From Bacteroidales bacterium UBA4788 (lineage in GTDB: Bacteria; Bacteroidota; Bacteroidia; Bacteroidales; VadinHA17), in contig DHGW01000002.1 in the NCBI GenBank assembly GCA_002402965.1, forward strand, positions 26,454-90,453: DNA of 64,000 nt. The letters are read 5' to 3'. Under the pieces are notes generated by a model, which did not search any database, was not told where the DNA came from, and saw only the letters and a program-made list of their open reading frames with translations. The number at the start of each line of letters is the position of its first letter. The first letter of the stretch is position 1. This document shows positions 1-7,843 of the stretch, in pieces. The translations under genes and the position numbers were made by a program.

Positions 1-507
1 CATTACACCAACCGTGCAATCATCTACCCTCTCAGGATAAGGACCAGGGGAAAGGAAATGCCGCTGGTGGTTGCAATAATGGCGGTCTTTTCCAATTTTG
101 CAAATGCCGGTTTCCTGGGGTATTACACGGGGACAATGCAAACGCAATACAATGCTGCATGGCTGACTGATCCGAGATTCATCGCAGGATTGCTGATCTT
201 CCTCTCCGGGATGGTTATCAACCTCACATCGGATGAGAAGCTTATCCACCTCAGGAAGAAAAAGAGCAACGGATACCAGATCCCGCACGGAGGGTTGTTT
301 GAGAAAGTCTCCTGTCCCAACTTCCTTGGCGAGATAATAGAATGGGGCGGTTACGCCATTCTCTGCTGGTCTCTCCCGGCGCTTTCGTTTTTTGTCTGGA
401 CCTTCGGCATCCTCGTACCGAGGGCACTGTCGCACTACAGGTGTTACAGGAGTCACTTCAATGATTACCCGCCGGAAAGGAAAGCGGTTCTCCCTTTTAT
501 TTTGTAA
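1..507 (+). CDS. Steroid 5-alpha-reductase-like membrane enzyme, 3' part
   Basis: The frame is open from the first base and reads H-Y-T-N-R at its start, so the gene begins upstream of the window. 168 residues are visible. The HYxNR..IYP..R segment and the C-terminal block with I-E-W-G-G-Y-A, followed by a hydrophobic stretch and an H-Y near the end, are typical of the 3-oxo-5-alpha-steroid 4-dehydrogenase C-terminal domain. That family comprises membrane NADPH-dependent reductases of enone lipids. At least three hydrophobic segments are seen. The true substrate in this organism is unknown; bacterial members may act on sterol-like or isoprenoid lipids. An internal ATG at 58 is not the start, because the conserved HYTNR motif lies before it. 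Confidence 0.8.
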   Translation, partial: HYTNRAIIYPLRIRTRGKEMPLVVAIMAVFSNFANAGFLGYYTGTMQTQYNAAWLTDPRFIAGLLIFLSGMVINLTSDEKLIHLRKKKSNGYQIPHGGLFEKVSCPNFLGEIIEWGGYAILCWSLPALSFFVWTFGILVPRALSHYRCYRSHFNDYPPERKAVLPFIL

Positions 508-531
508 TTTGCCACACTAATTCGCAACGAC

Positions 532-1275
532 ATGAAAGAGACATATCTGAACTGGAAAGGTCGTTTCCTCTGGCTTGCCATCTTTGCAATCGCGATGGGC
601 TTTCTGGAAGGGATCGTTGTCGTCTACCTCAGGGAGCTATATTATCCTGACGGTTTTGAATTTCCTCTCCGGCTTATGTCGTCTGAACTTGTTACGGCAG
701 AATGGATAAGGGAGATAGCCACGCTTGTAATGCTGGCAGGAGTAGGCATTATTGCAGGCAGGAACGGACTGCAACGGCTCTTTTACACCCTCTTTGCGTT
801 CGGGGTATGGGATATTTTCTATTATGTCGCCCTCAACATTCTGTTAGGCTGGCCGTCATCGCTCCTCACCTGGGACTTGCTTTTCCTTATACCCGTCTCA
901 TGGATGGGGCCGGTCCTTGCACCTGTGATCAACTCGCTCACCATGATACTCATGGCCCTGCTTTTCATTGGAAGACAGGAAAACAGATATTACGTCAGAA
1001 TGGGTGTTTCGGACTGGATACTCGTAATCAGCGGAGCGATTGTCATTCTTTACACCTACCTGATTGATTACTCCCGGCTTTTGCTCGATAGCGGCGTACT
1101 CTCCGCCAAGGGCTCGCCGGATGCCGGAGAGCGATTGGTTCAGATGATAACAAGTTATACGCCTGATCATTACAGGTGGCCTCTCTTCATTGCCGGTGAA
1201 GCCCTGATAGTGGCCGCAACAATAAATGTATTAATAAGAAGTCGTAAATATTCAAGAGATGAAACAGTTAACTAA
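532..1275 (+). CDS. Polytopic membrane protein of unknown function
   Basis: 247 residues with about seven hydrophobic segments, short charged loops and no signal peptide of the cleavable type. I do not recognise the family. An acidic residue in the first membrane segment (GFLEG) and a W-D-I-F-Y motif near residue 93 are polar residues inside hydrophobic stretches and could be functional. The gene starts 24 bases after the reductase. Its last 17 bases overlap the start of the following peptidase gene, so the three are probably transcribed together. No function is proposed. Confidence 0.75.
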   Translation: MKETYLNWKGRFLWLAIFAIAMGFLEGIVVVYLRELYYPDGFEFPLRLMSSELVTAEWIREIATLVMLAGVGIIAGRNGLQRLFYTLFAFGVWDIFYYVALNILLGWPSSLLTWDLLFLIPVSWMGPVLAPVINSLTMILMALLFIGRQENRYYVRMGVSDWILVISGAIVILYTYLIDYSRLLLDSGVLSAKGSPDAGERLVQMITSYTPDHYRWPLFIAGEALIVAATINVLIRSRKYSRDETVN

Positions 1276-3355
1276 CATTACAGCATTTATTATGCTTTTA
1301 CTTGTTTTACCCGGCTGCCGCGACAGGAAGGGCGTGGATTCAGCGAGTACTGACCCTTATATCTGGCTTGAGAAGGTTCAGGACGAAAAAGCCCTCGACT
1401 GGGCCCGCACGCAGAACAAGCTCTCTGACGAGACCCTGACCACACTACCGGTCTATACCGAACTACGCGACAGATTCATTGAGGTCTTCAACGACAGGGA
1501 GAGGATCATCTACCCAGGAGTAACGGGCGATATGTCCTATAACCTGTGGCAGGATGAGAAGAACGAGAGAGGTCTCTGGAGGAGGATGCCGAAGAAGGAT
1601 TACCTCGCAGGAAAAGACAACTGGGAGACAGTACTTGATCTTGACCTTCTCTCTGCAGAAGAGGGCAGAAAATGGGTCTTCAGCGGAGCCACATGGCTGG
1701 GGCCGGAAAACCGCTATTGCCTTCTTCAGCTTTCTGATGGCGGAAAGGACGAGAGTGTGATACGCGAGTTTGATGCGGTGGGAAAGAAGTTCGTTGACGG
1801 CGGCTTCTCCATTGCTGAGAGCAAGGGCAGTGCAGCATGGGTTGACAAAGACCGGATTATTGTAGCAACCAATTACGGTCCCGGCACGATGACCTCATCG
1901 GGATACCCCGCAGTGGCGAAGCTGTGGAAGAGAGGGGAAGATCCTGTTTCTGCCGCCACCGTTCATCAGACAGACACTGTCAATATGGGTGTGTTTGTCA
2001 GCGGAGGAGACCACAAAGGAAAACAGTATGTATTTCTTAATGAGAGTGTTGGATTTTACGAATCTACATTGTATATGCTGACGTCTGAGGGTTTAAAGGT
2101 GATTGACATACCTAAGGATGTTGAGACGAGAGGTATGTTCAATGAGGAGATGCTTCTTTACCTGCAGTCTGACTGGGACGTCAGCGGTGAGATCTTCAGG
2201 AGGGGAACACTGGTTAGCTTTGACCTTCTTTCGTATCTCTCAGGCAAGACGCTGGTAAAGACCATCTACGAACCCGCAGAAAGAGCAAGCCTGGCAGGTG
2301 TAATGGCAACGCGTGACTTCATCGTGGCAGCAACCATGGAGAATGTCCAGGGCAAACTTACCATCTACCGCCCGATGGACGGGAAGTGGGCCGGCGAGAC
2401 GGTCCCCGTTCCGGAATTCGGAACGGTGGAACTAGCCGGTTCTGATGACCTGTCAAACGACTGGTTCTTCACCTTCAGCAACCCGGTCACTCCGACGACG
2501 TTATATTACTCTGACGGCAAGGAAATCAAAGCCATCAGGAAGCAAAAAGATTATTTTGATGCCTCGGGAGTTAAGGTTGACCAGTTTGAAGCCATATCCA
2601 AAGACGGAACAAAGATTCCATATTTCATCGTTCACCCTGCCGGCATGGCATTTGATGGCACTAACCCCACCCTGGTGTACGGTTACGGAGGCTTCAACAG
2701 TTCCACCCGTCCCGGTTACAGCTCCATTATTGGCATAGGCTGGATTGAAAAGGGAGGCGTTTACGTTATGGCAAATATTCGCGGTGGCGGCGAGTTCGGG
2801 CCTGCATGGCACCAGTCGGCACTGCGTGAAAAGAGGCAGAACGCTTATGACGATTTCTTTGCGGTGGCAGAAGACCTTATCAAAAGGAACATAACCTCTC
2901 CGGAGAACATGGGTGCCTGGGGCTGGAGCAACGGCGGACTCCTTGCGGGAGTGGCCCTGACGCAGAGGCCTGACCTGTGGAATGCGGTGGCAATCGGTGC
3001 TCCGCTCCTCGACATGAAGAGGTATTCGAAACTCCTTGCCGGAGCGAGCTGGATGGATGAATATGGCAATCCGGATATGCCGGCAGACTGGGAGTTCATC
3101 AGCAAGTACTCACCCTACCAGAATGTTAAAAAGGATGTGAAGTATCCGACTCCTCTGTTCATCACCTCAACCCTTGATGACAGGGTTCACCCGGGTCATG
3201 CCAGGAAGATGGCTGCAAAGATGATTGAGATGGGGCACCCGGTATACTATCATGAGACCATCGAGGGAGGTCACGGGGCAGCATCTACAAATGCCCAGGA
3301 GGCAGAAATCTGGGCCCTGATGTATACCTATCTTCAGTTCAAGCTGATGGATTAA
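1259..3355 (+). CDS. Prolyl oligopeptidase family serine peptidase (S9A), lipoprotein
   Basis: 698 residues. The N-terminus has a short hydrophobic signal ending in L-P-G-C, a lipobox, so the protein is probably membrane-anchored outside the cytoplasm. The N-terminal two thirds match the propeller region of S9A peptidases (Y-I-W-L-E near residue 35). The C-terminal alpha/beta hydrolase domain carries the triad: Ser557 in GWSNGG, Asp640/641 in DDRV and His672 in EGGHG. The region around residues 480-510 (YGYGGF, NIRGGGEFG) is also characteristic. Length fits the family (about 700). It cleaves short peptides, usually after proline, and probably feeds amino acid uptake. It overlaps the preceding membrane gene by 17 bases. 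Confidence 0.93.
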   Translation: MKQLTNITAFIMLLLVLPGCRDRKGVDSASTDPYIWLEKVQDEKALDWARTQNKLSDETLTTLPVYTELRDRFIEVFNDRERIIYPGVTGDMSYNLWQDEKNERGLWRRMPKKDYLAGKDNWETVLDLDLLSAEEGRKWVFSGATWLGPENRYCLLQLSDGGKDESVIREFDAVGKKFVDGGFSIAESKGSAAWVDKDRIIVATNYGPGTMTSSGYPAVAKLWKRGEDPVSAATVHQTDTVNMGVFVSGGDHKGKQYVFLNESVGFYESTLYMLTSEGLKVIDIPKDVETRGMFNEEMLLYLQSDWDVSGEIFRRGTLVSFDLLSYLSGKTLVKTIYEPAERASLAGVMATRDFIVAATMENVQGKLTIYRPMDGKWAGETVPVPEFGTVELAGSDDLSNDWFFTFSNPVTPTTLYYSDGKEIKAIRKQKDYFDASGVKVDQFEAISKDGTKIPYFIVHPAGMAFDGTNPTLVYGYGGFNSSTRPGYSSIIGIGWIEKGGVYVMANIRGGGEFGPAWHQSALREKRQNAYDDFFAVAEDLIKRNITSPENMGAWGWSNGGLLAGVALTQRPDLWNAVAIGAPLLDMKRYSKLLAGASWMDEYGNPDMPADWEFISKYSPYQNVKKDVKYPTPLFITSTLDDRVHPGHARKMAAKMIEMGHPVYYHETIEGGHGAASTNAQEAEIWALMYTYLQFKLMD

Positions 3356-3420
3356 GGCCGCGGAACACATGGGACTGATCGACGGTCTGTTGATGAGTGA
3401 GCCGGCACCAGGGAGCGACC

Positions 3421-5052
3421 CTAGGATCTTCTGAGTTTTTCAATTCTCTCCTCCTCGGTCATCTTCTCTCCCGTCTCCTGGTCAATGGCGTACCATGCAC
3501 CGTTGATCAGCCTGGTGACAATTTTGCCACAGAGATGTTTGCTGCCTGTGAAATGGGGGGTGTCGAGCAGGCCTGTTCTTACAGCCTTTTCAATAACAGC
3601 CGGGTCAGACCAGGGATCGTCGCTTTGAGCAGCCCCAAATTCCCGGAGTGTTTTGAGAAGGATGCCTGCTTCTGCTATGAGTTCATTTTTACGGTTTTGC
3701 ACAACCGGGTCGCGGGTCAGGTCCGGCATACCGTTAAGCGTGTTGTGAAGAACTCCGTGCACTATCTCGCAGCTTTCGACCAGCTCATCAGGATAAATTG
3801 CATGGTCGCCTTCGCTGTAACCCACCACGTGGATTATATGAGGCTTCATGGCAAGGCTTATAACAGCCGATGCGGCAAGCTGACCCTTGGCAAAAAGGGG
3901 ATTGGATGAGAAGTGGGCGATGCCGGCACGGACTTCCCTGTAAACGGTGAAACTATTACCGGAGAGGCTTTCAATCATCTCATTTTTGGCTAGCATTTTT
4001 GCTATATCCATCTCTGCCGAAGTTCCGGGCGGATTATTGAACATATACTGGGAGACATAATGACTCACTCCTGCCCTGCTGGCGTTATAAGCTGCGAGGA
4101 AGGCCATTGCCACGGCCAGGGAGTCATGCGCATCGCGAAGGCTCCACTGGTGAGATTCATTGACCTCAACCGGTATATTTCTGTTGGCATACCATTTCAT
4201 CACGTTCTGGTTTTCCCGTACGGCCTCCTCAATGGTTCTCTTTGACCTGCCGTCGATTACGCTGTACCAGCAGAGCGGTATGGCTCCCCATGCATTTCTT
4301 ATTGTTTTCACGCTCATCTCAGCCCACCTGATCAGGTCACGAGTTCCGGCATAGCATCTTACAAGCGGATAGTTGCCGCAACGGGTGCGGCTGTAGATGG
4401 CTTCCAGGTCCGCCCCGGACCGGACGGGCACACCCCCTGCGCCGTCCTGGCTGTGATCCATTTCTTCAGGATGGAAGAAGTGCTCCTGTGCGTTCTGGTC
4501 GGGTCCTATCGAGAGAACATCAATCAGGCCTGACATGGCTATTTTCTCTGCACCCTTAATTGTCTCATCCACCGTTGGCCGTCCGAAATGGTGCCTGATA
4601 AGCGGATATGGATATTTATGGGCAATTCGCTCAATAAGGGTATCCGCAGGTGCCCGGAGGGAGTCCGTGCCGGATGAACCACGCAGGTACTCCGTCACTG
4701 AACCAGGGGCTTCAGTTCCGTCGAATATACGCTCGAAGAGGCCTGTCCGGGCAGCCACAGCTGCCACAGGCGGCGTGCCGCCGAAGATCATGCGGCAGTT
4801 TCTGATTCCGGCATTTGCCAGTTCTCTCTCAAGCTCCCCCAGAAGCGATGCCACCGAAGCCGGGGTAAGCCGGTAACTTACTGCAACTATGTCAGGTTGT
4901 TCTTCACTTATGATCATCACAAGCCTTTTGACAGTGACGGCAGGACCGTATGAAATGGCTTTATATCCCTCTCTCTCAGCCATCTTGAGAAAGTGGTGCA
5001 GTCCGGCAACGTGAACGCAACTGCCAAGGGCAGCGCCAATTATCTTCTTCAT
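3421..5052 (-). CDS. Cobalamin-binding, mutase-like protein
   Basis: 543 residues. Residues 1-130 look like a B12-binding Rossmann domain: GSCVHVAGLHHF near residue 10, then V-A-V-S-Y-R-L-T and F-G-G-T-P-P at the positions where the family has the conserved Ser and Gly-Gly. The usual D-x-H-x-x-G lower-ligand motif reads C-x-H-x-x-G here, so the histidine ligand is kept and the aspartate is not. The remaining 400 residues (N-E-S-H-Q-W, A-A-Y-N-A-S-R-A-G-V, Y-M-F-N-N-P-P-G-T) resemble the barrel half of cobalamin-dependent carbon-skeleton or amino mutases such as glutamate mutase E, but the match is by eye and weak. It lies 23 bases downstream of an opine-dehydrogenase-like gene, so the two probably form one pathway. 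The substrate is unknown. Confidence 0.6.
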   Translation of the reverse strand: MKKIIGAALGSCVHVAGLHHFLKMAEREGYKAISYGPAVTVKRLVMIISEEQPDIVAVSYRLTPASVASLLGELERELANAGIRNCRMIFGGTPPVAAVAARTGLFERIFDGTEAPGSVTEYLRGSSGTDSLRAPADTLIERIAHKYPYPLIRHHFGRPTVDETIKGAEKIAMSGLIDVLSIGPDQNAQEHFFHPEEMDHSQDGAGGVPVRSGADLEAIYSRTRCGNYPLVRCYAGTRDLIRWAEMSVKTIRNAWGAIPLCWYSVIDGRSKRTIEEAVRENQNVMKWYANRNIPVEVNESHQWSLRDAHDSLAVAMAFLAAYNASRAGVSHYVSQYMFNNPPGTSAEMDIAKMLAKNEMIESLSGNSFTVYREVRAGIAHFSSNPLFAKGQLAASAVISLAMKPHIIHVVGYSEGDHAIYPDELVESCEIVHGVLHNTLNGMPDLTRDPVVQNRKNELIAEAGILLKTLREFGAAQSDDPWSDPAVIEKAVRTGLLDTPHFTGSKHLCGKIVTRLINGAWYAIDQETGEKMTEEERIEKLRRS

Positions 5053-5075
5053 TTTTCTTTTTATTTATACCAGGT

Positions 5076-6185
5076 TCATTTACCGGCTTCGCCGATTGCA
5101 ATGAGCCTCAGAGATCTGACGCTCATGCCGGCGATGCCGAGATTCTCAACCGTACGGCCGGATGACAGGTAATCGGTTGCATTGATTATGGATCCCATCA
5201 TTATGATTGAATCCATTACATCGGTTTTTACCCCCAGCATTTTTCCCAGGGATGCCATGGGTACAATACTGTACGGGATATCCTCCTCCAGGTACCTGAC
5301 TTTCAGTGATCTTGGGGCAAGGATGCCGCGGTAGCCCGAGTTTTTCCGCATTGATTCGTAGAGCGAGTCTCCTGTGGTGCTGTAAGCCATATATAGCCAC
5401 TGTCTTGCAGTGATTGCCCGTATGCCGAGAGCCTCTGCCACCCTGACGCGTTCGTCGTCTATATGCTCAAGGATTTTTGCCACTGAGGGGGTTACACCCT
5501 CATGGTAAAACTGAAAATCGACATCATTTTCTATCCATCCGGCATTCATCACGCAGAGAGCCGGGTGAAACACACTTCCAACATTCTCAAAGCTGGTTTT
5601 GAATATATTGTCGCCTGGCACAAATTGTGGGTAAAAGCGTCGCAATTGTTCTATGACCCTGGGTATCTTATGAGCCCTGACCGAGGCCACCGGGATCGAG
5701 TGTTTTATTCTGAAGATATGAACCTGGGAGGGTCCTGTAGCCCTTGATGCATAGATGAATGTCTGTGCCTCGGCGATAATTACGTCAGCGGTGACCCCGT
5801 TAGCTGTCAGTACCTGTCTGAACTCAAGCGCGCCCATTGTCCTGCCGGGGTGGAGGACGATTATCTGGCCGTCGACAAGGTAAGGGGCCATCTGTTCCGC
5901 CATCCAACGGTGTCCGAAGGCTGGCACAACCACCATAATCATTTCAACGCCCCTGATGGCCTCTTCCATTGAAGTTGTAGCCATATTCAGTTCGCCGAAT
6001 CCTTCAACCTCACCAGTCATCTCTATGGCACCAGAGGATCTTACACCCCACAGTCTCTCCTCTCCCCTGTTGAAGAGATTAACCCTGTGGCCCATAAAGG
6101 AAAGGTGGGCTGCCATTGCCATGCCGCCATGACCCGCTCCGAGTACGGCTACATTGTCTCCTCCTGTCCTTCCTGCATTGAACAT
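5076..6185 (-). CDS. Opine/octopine dehydrogenase-like NAD(P) oxidoreductase
   Basis: 369 residues. A dinucleotide-binding motif, VLGAGHGGMAMAAHL, sits near residue 14, followed by F-N-R about 20 residues on. The C-terminal half contains NVGSVFHPALCVMNAG and F-Y-x-E-G-V-T-P-S-V, typical of the NAD/NADP octopine/nopaline dehydrogenase family, whose members reductively condense an amino acid with a 2-oxo acid or run the reverse reaction. No signal peptide, so cytoplasmic. It is the first gene of a minus-strand operon with the cobalamin-binding mutase-like protein. The reaction here could be oxidation of an amino-acid-derived secondary amine that the mutase makes or uses; that link is inference. 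Confidence 0.75.
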   Translation of the reverse strand: MFNAGRTGGDNVAVLGAGHGGMAMAAHLSFMGHRVNLFNRGEERLWGVRSSGAIEMTGEVEGFGELNMATTSMEEAIRGVEMIMVVVPAFGHRWMAEQMAPYLVDGQIIVLHPGRTMGALEFRQVLTANGVTADVIIAEAQTFIYASRATGPSQVHIFRIKHSIPVASVRAHKIPRVIEQLRRFYPQFVPGDNIFKTSFENVGSVFHPALCVMNAGWIENDVDFQFYHEGVTPSVAKILEHIDDERVRVAEALGIRAITARQWLYMAYSTTGDSLYESMRKNSGYRGILAPRSLKVRYLEEDIPYSIVPMASLGKMLGVKTDVMDSIIMMGSIINATDYLSSGRTVENLGIAGMSVRSLRLIAIGEAGK

Positions 6186-6574
6186 GATAATCTGATTGTT
6201 GCGTCACATCAGCAATTTAAGAAAATCTCAGAAACAAGAAAAGAAAAGTATTATAAAAGTGGAAGACTGCCGGTTGGGGCTCCGGCAGTCTTCGCTGCAT
6301 TAAAACGGACTTATGGAAAGAAAGAAAGAATCTATGTCTTTCATATCACCGGTTTTGTTCCGCTTGCAGGACTAAACCGGCGATGAAATATAGAAAACTG
6401 ATTATGAAGATTTGATGAAGAAAATCCTGGTGGTCACTTTATAACGCTTTAACCGGTTCCTTTACTGGCAAAGGAAAGGCTTAAGTGATATTTTATTCAT
6501 TCCATAGCAGGGGTATAAAATTTTTATATATTTAAAGAGCCTGATTTCAGTAGTTTAACCTAAACTCTTTGACT
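6186..6574. other. Intergenic region between divergent operons
   Basis: 389 bases that must hold the promoters of both the minus-strand opine-dehydrogenase operon and the plus-strand metal-binding lipoprotein. It is AT-rich near 6500-6540. No coding sequence with plausible family features was found on either strand. One strong inverted repeat (6263-6292) is listed separately. I looked for a cobalamin riboswitch box on the minus strand because of the downstream B12 protein and did not find one. Confidence 0.6.
6263..6292. promoter_or_regulatory. Perfect 11-bp inverted repeat in the 5' region of the opine/B12 operon
   Basis: Arms AAGACTGCCGG and CCGGCAGTCTT flank an 8-base loop. The left arm begins 78 bases upstream of the minus-strand start codon at 6185. 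No clean T-run follows on either strand, so it is not an obvious terminator. In the minus-strand leader it could act as an attenuator or protein-binding hairpin. The function is not known. Confidence 0.5.
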
Positions 6575-6919
6575 ATGACCAGAAAAATACCAGCTCTTAT
6601 TGTGCTTCTGTATCTGATGATCATGTCGGTTTCCTGCGGCGGCCGAAAGAGCACCAAACTGAATGAGGCTCCGGAGTCAGCAGCAGTGATTACAACAGTT
6701 GATCTTTCCATTGAAGGTATGACCTGTACTGGTTGCGAAAACACAATTTGCACCAGCCTGGAGAAGATCCCGGGAGTAAAATCAGTGACAGCATCGCACA
6801 CTGACGGAAAAGCCACCATCGAGTTTGAGCAGGGGAAAGTGGATACAGCCACCCTGAAGGAGGCTGTTGATGCTGCCGGGTACAAGGCGCTTAAGGTAAC
6901 AACCGGCACCGATCAATAA
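6575..6919 (+). CDS. Heavy-metal-associated (HMA) domain lipoprotein
   Basis: 114 residues. A hydrophobic signal ends at S-V-S-C-G-G, a lipobox-like site. The mature part is one HMA domain with the metal motif GMTCTGC and the usual pattern to G-V-x-x-V and the later A-G-Y. Such domains bind Cu(I) or Hg(II) through the two cysteines. The ATG at 6575 is used; a TTG two codons upstream also fits. It sits 45 bases before a decayed respiratory cluster that includes heme O synthase. It may once have delivered copper to a cytochrome oxidase, which is inference. The gene itself looks intact. Confidence 0.85.
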   Translation: MTRKIPALIVLLYLMIMSVSCGGRKSTKLNEAPESAAVITTVDLSIEGMTCTGCENTICTSLEKIPGVKSVTASHTDGKATIEFEQGKVDTATLKEAVDAAGYKALKVTTGTDQ

Positions 6920-6964
6920 GTCCGCCAACATCAGACACATCTTTTAATCTCAAGCTGATTACCC

Positions 6965-7831
6965 TTGTCCAGAAAGAAGCAGGAAGAAGGTAATCGCAGC
7001 CAGGACCTTGACAGGGCGATTGAAAGCTCGAGGCGTGACTTCATCAGGAAGGTCACCCTTGCAGGAGCGGTCACTGTCACGGGAGGCGCAGCGATATACT
7101 CTGGCCACCGTTTTGAGAAAGCGAAGCACCGTGATGGCTTTGTAAAGGTGCTCACGGAAGATAACCGCCTTGTGGAGATTCCGGTTGAGCAGATGAGGGA
7201 TTTCAAGCCTGACCTGAAGATGCTTCAGACCAGGGGAAGGTACAGCATTGACGGCCGCAGATGGGTAATGGTCATTGACCTGTCGAGGTGCCGCAACGCA
7301 AGAAAATGCGTTGAGGCATGCCAGAGCGCTCATCATCTCCGGCCATATGAATACCATATAAATACACTTGTGATGCAGAAGTCGGCCAACACGCCTGCAT
7401 TTTTTATGCCCAAACCCTGCCAGCACTGCGACAATCCGCCGTGCGTCTCTGTATGTCCTGTTGATGCCACTTTCAAGCGACAGGACGGGATAGTACTTAT
7501 AGACAATGAGAGGTGTATTGGTTGCCGGTTCTGCATAGCAGCCTGCCCCTATTCCGCCAGAATATTTCACTGGCAGGAGCCCTCTCATCATGAAGCCGAC
7601 AACGGCAAGGAGTACGATGTTGAGCTGAACGTCCCGCAGAAGAAGTGTACCGTAACCAATGGAACAACTAAAGCAACAGTTCGCCTGAGCGAGTTACAGG
7701 AGAAAAACGCCGGTTACAGGCTCATGCCTGAACTGGGAACAAAACCGAGAGTTTACTACCTTCCACCGAAGAACAAAATATTTGAGTTTGAGGAAGGAGA
7801 AAAGAGAGAATATAAGGAAGAAAAAACTTAA
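6965..7831 (+). CDS. Tat-exported ferredoxin-type Fe-S subunit, apparently with an internal deletion
   Basis: 288 residues from a TTG start; an in-frame stop at 6956 and the lack of an upstream ATG force this choice. A twin-arginine signal (SRRDFIRK) lies near residue 22. Cysteine clusters follow: CRNARKCVEAC, CQHCDNPPCVSVCP and CIGCRFCIAACP. The partner of NrfD-type quinol proteins normally has a further CxxC and CxxxCP pair before the G-T-x-P-R-V-Y-Y-L-P-P tail. Here the tail is present, but the stretch before it goes straight from one Cys (QKKCTVTNG) to VRLSEL, so about 35 residues seem to be missing and one cluster could not be bound. The first cluster also has Ala at its second ligand position. 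It begins the decayed cluster and probably no longer works. Confidence 0.7.
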   Translation: MSRKKQEEGNRSQDLDRAIESSRRDFIRKVTLAGAVTVTGGAAIYSGHRFEKAKHRDGFVKVLTEDNRLVEIPVEQMRDFKPDLKMLQTRGRYSIDGRRWVMVIDLSRCRNARKCVEACQSAHHLRPYEYHINTLVMQKSANTPAFFMPKPCQHCDNPPCVSVCPVDATFKRQDGIVLIDNERCIGCRFCIAACPYSARIFHWQEPSHHEADNGKEYDVELNVPQKKCTVTNGTTKATVRLSELQEKNAGYRLMPELGTKPRVYYLPPKNKIFEFEEGEKREYKEEKT

Positions 7832-7843
7832 ACCATCGTCAAT

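Noticed and set aside
6087..6386. 99-residue plus-strand frame across the divergent intergenic region
   Set aside because: Its first third is antisense to the opine-dehydrogenase gene and the rest reads through the hairpin; no recognisable protein features.
6186..6574. Cobalamin riboswitch upstream of the B12-protein operon
   Set aside because: No B12 box or multi-stem layout was found on the minus strand; only a single 11-bp hairpin is present.
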